Shown here piece after piece: positions 1-10,200 of a stretch of DNA of 13,278 nucleotides (positions within the stretch are counted from its first letter, which is position 1; every line of letters begins with the position of its first letter). The DNA is from Sanchytrium tribonematis (lineage: Eukaryota > Sanchytriomycota > Sanchytriomycetes > Sanchytriales > Sanchytriaceae), in the NCBI GenBank assembly GCA_018985235.1, contig JADGIG010000195.1, forward strand, positions 1 through 13,278, read 5' to 3'. A program made the position numbers and the translations under genes. The notes under the pieces were generated by a model. That model saw only the letters and a list, made by a program, of their open reading frames with translations. It searched no databases and had not been told where the DNA came from.

Positions 1-1079
1 CCGGTAAACTAGAGACAATGAATTGCTTTGTGGTTCAATAGATATCAATTCACAGTCCATTGTACAATAAGTTGTGCAAGCAGATGAATTGGTAAGATAA
101 TATTCCAAATCTATACCACATACTTCTAATTGGTCGTCTCTTAAAAGCTTGTAATTTCCAAATTTGAATTGCCTACAATTTTCATTTAGCGATATTCGAC
201 TGTCCATTCCAGTCAAAATATTTAAGAATTCTTTAAATTGAAACAAAGATAGCAATGTCTGAAACTCTCTACAGACTGGCGGTAAATTTGCACCACGATA
301 ATAATTTTTTATATTAAGTGGCCCTTGATGCTCCCATTGTATTGAATCTGATTCTTTTTTCAGAGTTTCAAATTTTTCAGAGAGCAAAAAATTTGATAAG
401 AGCATGTGGCCCTGATTTGAAAACTCAGAAAGAATTTTTTCTTGAACATCGGGTTGTAAATACATTGGATTGATCCATTTTTGTAATAAACTTTCGGTCT
501 GAACATCGTCCTTTTTGCTATAAAACCAACCACTTATTGAATATCGATTTTTATCCGATAATACCAATGCAACTTGATGGAAAGAAATTGGAGACACTTC
601 GAAAAATGCAAGTGTATTCCATTCTGGCAGTATCTGCTTATTTACAAAATTTGGCAACCTATTTCCATCGACATCAAATAAATCAAGAGTCCCGCCATCG
701 GATTCAATCCAGTCTCTGTTAAAGTACAATATAAACGCAATTTTACGTACAGACTCTCCCTCTTCAATCTTGTCGTCGTGACATAATAAATAGTCATTTT
801 TTGAATAGCAATGTGAGGAGATATCAACTTGATCCAAGAGACTATAACCCAGCTCTCTAAATTGTTCGCGGAATTCTGAAGTGTACAACTTTTCAACAAC
901 GGCTTAAGGTTGTCTTTCTTCATTAGCATTTCTTTTGTTGCTTGTTTAAAATGATATAAATCATTGCTGTTATCATTGAAGTTCAAAGACTTCATTTCAC
1001 GATAGGCGGCCTCCATTAGTGAGTCATCAATTGGATTTTTAACAATTCCATGTTTGAACGGCGTTGTGTAAATCTCCAT
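1..1079 (-). CDS. Ofd1/Tpa1/OGFOD1-like prolyl 3,4-dihydroxylase, 3' end outside window, one apparent frameshift
   Basis: Fe(II)/2-oxoglutarate dioxygenase of the family that hydroxylates a proline of ribosomal protein uS12 (Rps23); some members also control translation termination or SREBP. Reading from ATG 1079-1077, the N-terminal part has the family-like DLYHFKQ region. The catalytic fold follows in another frame: iron ligands in LLCHDD (His 780-778, Asp 774-772), the strand RKIAFILYFNRDW, the GGTLDLF segment, the distal His in SPISFHQ (579-577) and the 2-oxoglutarate-binding Arg in NRYSISGWF (546-544). The second family domain follows (WEHQGPLNIKNYYRG, 330-283) and is still open at base 1. 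The two parts are collinear with the family but lie in different frames; the switch fits a one-base loss in TTTT 890-893. The downstream frame has a TAA at 906-904 and no room remains for an intron, so this is a sequencing error or a real mutation. Family identity is secure; whether the gene is intact is not. Confidence 0.9.
890..893 (-). other. Apparent frameshift point in the Ofd1-like gene
   Basis: The N-terminal frame (codons in phase with 1079) and the catalytic frame (in phase with 900) meet here. On the coding strand the run is TTGTTGAAAAGTTGTAC. One extra A would join the N-terminal KPLLK directly to LYTSEFREQ without losing family-conserved sequence. A short homopolymer is a usual place for an assembly error. 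The exact base cannot be fixed from one sequence. Confidence 0.7.
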
Positions 1080-1242
1080 TTGTCAGATCCTTAATTTTCA
1101 AACTTCATTCATAAGACATCACGATTTAATTAGTAAATAGCAGATTCAATTTTTCATATTCATAGAATTGTGATTTATACAAAGTAAATTTTTGGATTTT
1201 GGAAATTATTTCTCCTTTAGGATAACACAATAAATCTCCCTA
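1080..1242. promoter_or_regulatory. Divergent promoter region, Ofd1-like gene and midasin
   Basis: These 163 bp are all that separates the two start codons, so both promoters must lie here or overlap the neighbouring gene. The region is AT-rich. At 1147-1156 the minus strand reads TGAAAAATTG, one base from the core of the yeast rRNA-processing element (RRPE, TGAAAAATTT). RRPE sites sit upstream of many ribosome-biogenesis genes. In DNA this AT-rich such a match can easily arise by chance, so the element is only a suggestion. Confidence 0.45.
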
Positions 1243-4200
1243 ATGAAAAGTATAGAGCTTCGATCTATTTTGGAAGAGTGCTATAAGCAACCTGCACTCG
1301 CTATTAATTTAAATAACATGATTCAATCTTTAAAGCTAGAAGATATCGACAATGTTTCTGAATGGGCAGAACTACTTTCTCAAATATTTCGTATTCAACC
1401 TACTTTATACTACAGCTGCTTAGATATTGTCAACTACTTGTATGCCAAAAGTCCGAATGATGTTAACATTCTTATGATCAAAGACCAATTCGATTCAGTG
1501 AATATCACTCAATATTATGAAACGCTTTACAAAAATGATAAATTTGCTACTATTTTAAATTTGTCTAACAAGATTGACAAAATGCCTCGATGTACTTTGG
1601 AAAGTCTGTCGTCTATTATTGATGTCAATAATTCTATCATCAAGACTCCTACTATTCTCAATAATATTAATACTATTTTAGGTGAATTATTCTCGTTGCC
1701 ATCAAAACCTATCTTAATTGTGGGATCAAACTGTGCCACTTCTACGATACTCAAATTCATCTACTCAATATTTAGGAAATCTTATGTCCCCCTTTATATT
1801 GCACACGATGCAGATTTAAAGGATTTGATCGGTTATTACATGTGCACTAAAAATGGAATTGAATTTATCAACGGACCTTTATCGAAAGCAATAAAATCCG
1901 GTGAGTGGTTGGCTGTTAATATTCAGAATGTTCATAAAGATATTCATCAATTTATAGCAAAGTCTCAAATATTTAACAAAATACAAACTGATGAATCTGA
2001 AATAATTTGTCACTCAAATTTCAAGGTTATAGCAAAATGCGACAAGGAGCCTAGAGACCATGTTTTCCACTCAGTCTACCTTCAAGAAATCCCACACGAT
2101 GAATGGATTCATATATTTTCAAAAAAATACAACGTGGAAGGTTTGAGGAATATTTATGATTGTTACATTGAGCTTAAAATATCAATTAATTTATTAGATT
2201 CTTGGTTATATAGAATCAACGCCTTGAAGTGTACCAAGTGGAGTCTTGAATCCGATAGATTGAAAATGGCAAAAATAGGAACGCGACTTTTGACTGAATC
2301 AAATCCTGTTGAGGTTTTGACTAAGCATTTTCTTCTCAAATCATCTCAGCTTATGTCTCAGTATATTGACCCGCCAGTGATTACTAGACAATTATTTCAA
2401 ATTGAAAATTATTCGCTAGCAAGACTCGTTAATTCTTTAGATGAATACAAGTTAGCCTGGATACCATCTAGTAGTCAATTAGCTTTAGATATTATGGCAG
2501 CTTTGTATCATAATCAAGCTTTGCTGCTCATTGGTGGAACTGGCTGTGGAAAAACTGCAACAATTTCAGAAATCTCAAGAATAGTTGGTTTTCAAATGAC
2601 AGTGCTCAATTTTTCACCCTCGACTGAAAGGCAGGATCTTATAGGTAGCTGGAAGCCCTCAAAGCATGTTGGAAACATTCACAAATTACATCATATTTTA
2701 AATTTTTTGCAAGGTGATACTAAAAAACTAGAGCAAAATTTATACGAATTAGCTTGTGTGAAATCTTCTGAAAAATATTTAAAATTTGTTCAGCAAATCA
2801 TTAGTTTACTTACACAACAACTTCATTCGAATAAGAGATTTAAGTCCGAGCATAATCCCGATGAAATAATTAAAAAACTTCAGGATACTCTTGATCAAAA
2901 GCAGCCGAGTATGTCATTTCAAATTGGACCTTTATTAGAAGCGTATAAAAATGGACATTGTGTGTTCCTAGACGAAATTAATCTCGCAAATAGCGATGTG
3001 CTTGAAAGCATAAGTGAAATTTTAGCTAGTCCAGCTATTCAGCTACCTGAATGTCCTCTAATTTCGAGGCACAATAATTTCCGGTGTCTGGCAGCAATGA
3101 ATCCTCACGGAGATCACGGCAAGAAAAAGCTACCTCGTCAATTGGAAGATCAATTTATCTCCATTTTTGTGAAAGAACCAACAGATTTACCTAGTATACA
3201 TAAACTGACTGGTGATTTGCTTAAAGACTTTAACCACCCAAAAGTGGATCAAATTATTCAATCAGTTTCACAGCTATATTTTGACATTTTACAAAAGTCT
3301 GATAAAGATTGGCTTCACGGAAATGAAGGGAGACCCGTGTTTAGCATAAGAAGTTTAAAAAGAGCCTTGGGACTAACTCTTTCTTTGATAAATTGTCATT
3401 GGGGAATCAACGATGCACTTCTTTATGGATTTGATATGGCATTTAGCATTTCTTTGAATAAGCCTAGTCAGCTAGATTGTAATCAAATGATTGAGGCATC
3501 ACAGATGCAACTATTTAAAAAGGGAATTTTAAACAAGCCCATTGAGAAATTATTTGCCATGTTCCCTACCAATTCTGAAAAATTTTCGAATTTCATCATG
3601 ACTCCCAGTCTCGAAAAATACGGTAAAATCATTCTAAAAGCAATTATAGCTGACATTCCGGTTCTTTTAGAAGGTGAAACTAGTTCGGGGAAAACAACGC
3701 TAATCAAATACATTGCGCACAAGACAAATAATACCTTAATACGTATAAATAATCATGAACACACTGACTTGATAGAATATGTTGGTAATTATACTATAAA
3801 AGGGGAAGAATTTGTATTTCAACCTGGTCCGTTAATTCAAGCAATGGAGCAAGGCCATTGGGTGCTTCTCGATGAATTAAATTTAGCCCCAAGTGAAATT
3901 TTGGAAAGTTTAAATAGACTTTTAGATGACAATAAGCAATTGCGAATACCACAAACTAATGAAATGATAACCCCGCATCCTAATTTCCGATTGTTTGCAA
4001 CTCAAAATCCTATCAAATATGGAGGAAGAAAACCATTAAGCGCTGCTTTTAGAAATCGATTCATTGAGATTTTTGTTGACAAATTCAACTCTGACGACAT
4101 ATCGTTATTGTTGAAAAATAGCATTCCCAAATCTTGGATTCAAAAATTAATTGGTGTTTTCACAGAACTTGATTTAACACTTAGGGATGTTTTTAAATGG

Positions 4201-7200
4201 ACCTCGAGAAATTCAGAGACAATTGATGATTTTATCATGCACGGATTAATGCTAGTTATGGAGCCTAAGAGAAATGAGAAAGAAAGAAAGAAAATATTTA
4301 AAGAGTTTCAAAAACAGTTTAAAATGAAATGGTCCATGGAGGAATACAATGAAAAAATGACAAATCATCCTATTGTTTCACAGTTTCCAGAATATTCTTG
4401 GCATCCACAGTTTGTAAAATCGTTTGCACTTATTGAACAATGCATTCTAAACAATGAGCCAATTTTGATGATTTCAGAACCGGGAATGGGAAAAGGAGTT
4501 TTGATGGACATTGCATCTAAATTTTTTAAAGTAGAGCTAAACACAATCAGCTGTCAGCAAGAAACTGATGTAAATGATATAATTGGGACTTATACGCTTA
4601 GAAATAGAGAATTGGTATGGCAAGATGGAATACTACCAAGTTGTATGAAAAATGGAAATTTTCTTTGTCTTGACGAAATCAATTTGGCCGATGACGCAGT
4701 TTTAGAAAGACTCAATAGTGTTTTGGAGAAAAATGGATACTTGCTTTTGACTGATCATCTACAAGATCTGGCCCCTATCATTCCGCACCAGAAATTTCAT
4801 TGTTTTGCAACCATGAATCCCTCAACTGATATTTGTAAGCGAGAATTATCCCCAGCTTTGAGAAATAGATTCACTGAAATCTACTTAGAAATTCGCTGGG
4901 ATGAAGACCAAGTTTTGGATTTTATATCCAATTTTTGTAAAGTATCGAATTTAAAATTACAAATTGGTGTTCAGAGAAACATCTGTGAAAAATATATAGC
5001 CACTCAAGGTTTGACTTTAAGAAACATTGAACAATGTTGCAGATTGATGAATTTCTATCCAAATCATCCAATGATTTACAACACATGCTTTGGTCTCAGT
5101 TTGGAAGTTGATGTCGAATTTGATAAAAATAAGAAAATTTTGAATATTCAGGAAGAAGAATTTGATCTTTGTAGTTTTACCAATTGGTCATTGACTCCTT
5201 CATCCTTGTTCAATTTGCAGCAGGTTATCATTGCATCAAAAATCGATTTACCAATTCTGATAGAAGGTAAGCCTGGTATTGGAAAAAGTACTCTTGTCGA
5301 ATATTTGTGTAAATTAAAAAATACGCCTTGTTCTAGAATTAATATTTCGCATGATACGGATTTAAGTGATTTGATGGGTCAATATGTGACTGAATTTAGT
5401 GAATCTTTAAAAATGGTCTGGAAAGATGGTCCACTGATGACTGCTATGAAATTGGGATACACCATTATTTTAGATGAGTTAAATCTTGCAAATCAAAGTG
5501 TATTAGAAGGTCTAAATAGTATATTGGATTATAGAAAGATGTATTATTGCAGCGAGTTGCAAGAAACTATAAAGTGTCATCAGAATTTTAGAATTTATGC
5601 TACTCAGAATCCAACCAATGTGAAAGATGGTCGAAAACTGTTGCCCAGATCTTTCATGAATCGATTTATACATTTAAAATTTAAATCATATTCTAAATCT
5701 GATTTACTTGAAGTTGCTGCACCTTTACTTGAAAAATATCAGGAGATTGTCTCAATTCTTGTTGAATGTAATGAGAAATCACATTTATTACAGATAGTTT
5801 CCTCTAGCCACGAATGGAATATTAGAGATTTGTACAAACTAAAATCACTGAGTGTGACACATTCCCTGTATGAAGCTATTTGCATCTTGATTTTGAATAG
5901 AATTAAAAATAAGCGTCTAGGTTTAGATATAATTGAGACTCAATTAAGTCCTTTAAATCTCAAAACCACTGTACTATCTCATAAATCACATTTGCAGCCT
6001 ATAATATCGGATTGTTTTCCTTTGTATTACTTTCAAGCAACTTACAAAAACATGCAATTAGTAGCAAATCAATTTCAAGGAGCCAATATTGTACACGTTA
6101 GTTCTTTCACAGATAGCATAGATATAATTGGTGGATATCAACTTGTCGATCAAATATTAAAATGGTCTCCTTCGAAATTTATCAATTGTATTCAAAGTCC
6201 AGGTGAGACGGTGATAGTTGGGATTGACGCATGTGAAAATGCTGTTTTCGACAGCTTAAATCAATTGCTAGAGAACGGTCAAATTATGGTGAAAAATGAG
6301 TTGATACGAATGCACAAAAACCACAAATTATCTCTAATTACCCATAGCCACAATTACTCAAAAGCTCTAGGAAATAGATGCTGCATCGTTGAACTTTTTG
6401 AAAGATGTCCTTATGATGTTTATTGCAACCAGCCTTTCTTATATTTATTGCATGAATTTCCAACTTATCGAAATTTTGCAATTCATTTCCAAACTTTGTT
6501 TGCAGTGAAATCATTGTCTGTGGAATATTCAATTTACAGTGATTTTGATAAAATTGAAAATAATTTGTCTGATATACAAATTTTGAAGAATGTGTTTGAG
6601 ATGTTTTATCCATTTGAAAAGACGAAATCTTTCAATTTACCTTTATTTTATGAAAATTTGCAATCTTTAAGGAATGGCACTTTAAATCCGACAAAATTGA
6701 ACAGAATGTTGTTAACAAGTCAGTCTTTGCATTTTAATAGATATCTTAAGCAGTCATTTAGTAATCTATACGGAGATTTGATACAAGGTAGTTTAAATGA
6801 ACATTTGAATGCCAGGAATACGATATCTTTGCTAAAAGCATCGTCCAGAGTTGATTCCTGCACTTTTAATATTAAAGAAATACTGTTAATGTATGCAAAA
6901 ACCGATCCATTTTTTGTAATTGAAAAAATGGTAGAATTCAAGCGTATATTGGGTCAATTTATGACTGAATTTCCAAATATTGAGAAAGTTGCGGACAATG
7001 TTGGCGTAGAGCTCAAACCATTTGATGTCATGCAATTGCACAAATTGTATGACGAAATTGCATTTGATGCATTTCAAAACTGTCCAGAGTTAGATTTTAA
7101 GTATTTTCAAAAGATGCTACACTTGCTGGACGATTTGAGTGACGAATCCAAGTCTATCTTAACAGATTACATTTTGAATGTTATGCCTAGTCGACCAGAC

Positions 7201-10200
7201 ATTAGCGGGGTATTATTGCTAGTTTTAATGCGTAATGAATCATTATTTAAAGAAGAGTCTAATTCAGTTAGGTCGATTACGAGTTTATTTCTCAACCCAC
7301 TTTCATTTGAAGATATGAAACTTATTTTACACACTGAAGAGACTCAAATTGATGAAATGGAAGATTTATTTGATATTCAACCTACTTTGGCCATGACTTG
7401 CATTTGTCTTAATTTGATTCCTTATTGCGGCAAGCAAGTTCAAGAAATGTTTCCACTTCATATTTATCGGTCTTATTTTCTAAAACATCATGTCAAGGAT
7501 ATCAAGACAAATATTTACTCTTATCCTGAATTATTCACAATTGAGTTGATGCAATTAGTTGTCAATCAAAAACCCAATTTGTATGCACATGATGCACCAC
7601 CTATTCATATTTTAGTTGAAATTTTCACGAAATTAGAAACACTTTACAAGAAATTAGATGGCTTGAAAGATACTGTTACAGATTTATCTACAATGGAGAG
7701 TTTATTGGATAAATTGAGTGTCTTTTTGAAATCCCCTATGCATTATTTGACCATGCAGTACATTAATAATCAACTAATGCATATGTTGGAAGAAATGGAA
7801 CAATTAATCTACATTACGAGTAAGCGAGATCACCAAATTAAAATTATTTATCAAGAATTGTGTCAAGTCACCATGGGCTTGCGACAATTGCAATTACAAT
7901 ATCTTACAAATTTACCAATTATGGTTCATATGAGAGTCATTCAGAGTCGATTGAATGATTTTGTTAATATATTTGTGCAAGATGTTTTGGATGATATTGT
8001 TAAAATCAAGGCGTATCTCAGAATCGAAATGCCTGTCATTTTGTACCCTTTTGCAATAGCCATATTTCAAAAGACAATGCCATTTTTTAGTCATTTTTAC
8101 CAAGATATTTATAAATGGACACACAATACGCATTCGTATGAGCATTGTATTAAAGATTTAAAAGAATTGCAGACAATTCACAAATACAAGCATAAAAACA
8201 CTTTATATGTGAAAGATCAGCACGATAAATTACATTCAGCAAGCACAAAGATATGTCATGTCTATTATGATCAGATTAAAAATCCTTTAGAATATGTCAA
8301 TATTATTATTCCAGATATCAAAGTAGACACAATCTCGATAAAGCCAAAAACTCAAGAAGAAAGTATCACTATCAAATTTATTGATGTTTTTGATGAATTT
8401 ATGAAAGATGTATTTGCTAATTTCCCTAATAATAATCATTTGGCGTCATTTATGAGAACTGTTAAATTTTTTAAGCCCTTTAAACATGATTTTGATATTT
8501 ATGAATTTATTAGAAGCAATCCTCAACCATCAACATTATTAACGCAATTAGTATTGCATTATTTCCAATTCATGTTGTATTTAAAACAGAATTTGTTGGT
8601 TGGTGATTATAAAAGAATCAGTAGAAGCATTATTCAAATCTTTTATCTAATTTTTTATTTATATTCTGAAATTTACAAAGATCAAGATTCCAATGAATTG
8701 GTTAAAGAGGTTATTAAAGATGAATTAAGCGATTTGAATATATATTCGTTGATTAAATTGACTAACTGTGAAAACATACAGACTTTAACAAGAACATTTA
8801 TGCATCGCACGCTCTCCATTTGGACAAAGGAACTCGTTCAAATGATTGCACTATTTAAATCTGCATTACAAGATAAAGACAATAATCAAGAACAGAGCAA
8901 TGAGAATCAAGAATATACGACGAGCACAAATTGTCAAGATGTTACAAATGAGGTGGAGAATGTCGAAGATATCACAGATTTACAGGGCCAAATGGAAAAT
9001 GGCACGACACAGCAAGATGATGTAGTTGAAGCATTAGACCAAGTTAGCGACATGGATGAAATTGATAAAGATGACGAGGATTCTGAACCAGATGTTGATG
9101 ACCAACTTGATGATATTGAGAAAGATGTAGAAAATAAGAATGATGGTTTTTGGGATGAATTCGAAGAGAAAGAACAAGATTTATCAGAATATCAAGATAA
9201 TGAAGATGCAAATATGAAACCTGAAGAAATGGAAGAAAATCCACAAGTTGATCAAAATATGGAACCAGAATTGCAAGAAAATGAAGATGCTACAGAAGCA
9301 AATGAAGATGAAATATCAGAGGTAACCGTGGATGCGCAAGATACCAGTGATGCAGAAGATGTGGATATGCCAGAACAAGATCTTGATGATATTGATCCTG
9401 ATGCTCAAAATATGGAAAGTGTGAGTGAGGCTGTATCCGATATGGAAGATGTCGAAAATATTGATGAAGAGAATGAAACTGCTGAAAAAGAAGCAGCCGA
9501 TGTGGATCTGTATGAATCAAAAGACGCTAAATACGATGCTCAAGATTCAAATATGACTGATGCCATGGATGCCAATAACGAAATGAATGATGAAATGGAA
9601 GACACTTTAAATATTAATAATAACAATATTGGAAATACAGATGCATCCAAGCCTGATGAAGAAGATGCTGATCAGACCCAAGAAAATACTAAAGATGAAA
9701 ATTGTATGGAAATTGATAACAAATCGCAACTACAGCCATCGAGTATTAGACAAGAGCAAGAGCCGAATACTCAAATTATTGAAATGCCTGATGTTAAGCC
9801 TGTCATGTTGAATCTTAAAGATATCTTTAATGATTGTATCCTACCAGCCAAAGAATTAAGTAAGGAAATTCACCATCTAATGCAATTTAAAGCAAGAAGC
9901 AGATTTATGGGTGATTACATGAGTGGAAAGAGATTAAATATCAAGAGAATCATGAATTATCTTCAGGGAAATAGCAAGATCTGGCTCCGAAAGAATAAGC
10001 CAATTCGAGATCCATTTCATGTCATGATTAGTATTGATAATAGCACTAGTATGCAAACAGATGTCAGATATGAATGCGCCATGTACGCATTAATGCTGAT
10101 GAGTATGTCTGTGTGTTCTGGATATGCTGGAAATACCACATGGAATGTATTTGATTCTGAAGTACATGAAATAATGGCTACACGATCAGAATGTGGTCCA

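Noticed and set aside
537-722. Plus-strand open frame of about 60 codons
   Set aside because: Antisense to the conserved catalytic core of the Ofd1-like gene; no recognisable protein features.
642-906. An intron in the Ofd1-like gene instead of a frameshift
   Set aside because: The sequence on both sides of 890-903 matches the family without a gap. A GT-AG intron of the needed phase would remove conserved residues or be only about ten bases long.
1527-1760. Minus-strand open frame inside the midasin gene
   Set aside because: Lies opposite the conserved AAA1 coding region; a shadow frame. The same applies to minus-strand frames at 3483-3722, 6338-6613, 6720-7077, 7912-8145 and 10017-10250.
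9044-9520. Two minus-strand frames rich in His, Leu and Gln
   Set aside because: They are the complement of Asp/Glu-rich codons in the midasin acidic domain, which gives long open frames by composition alone.
9629-9811. Plus-strand 60-codon frame overlapping midasin
   Set aside because: Out-of-frame reading of the acidic-domain end; midasin stays open and conserved across it.
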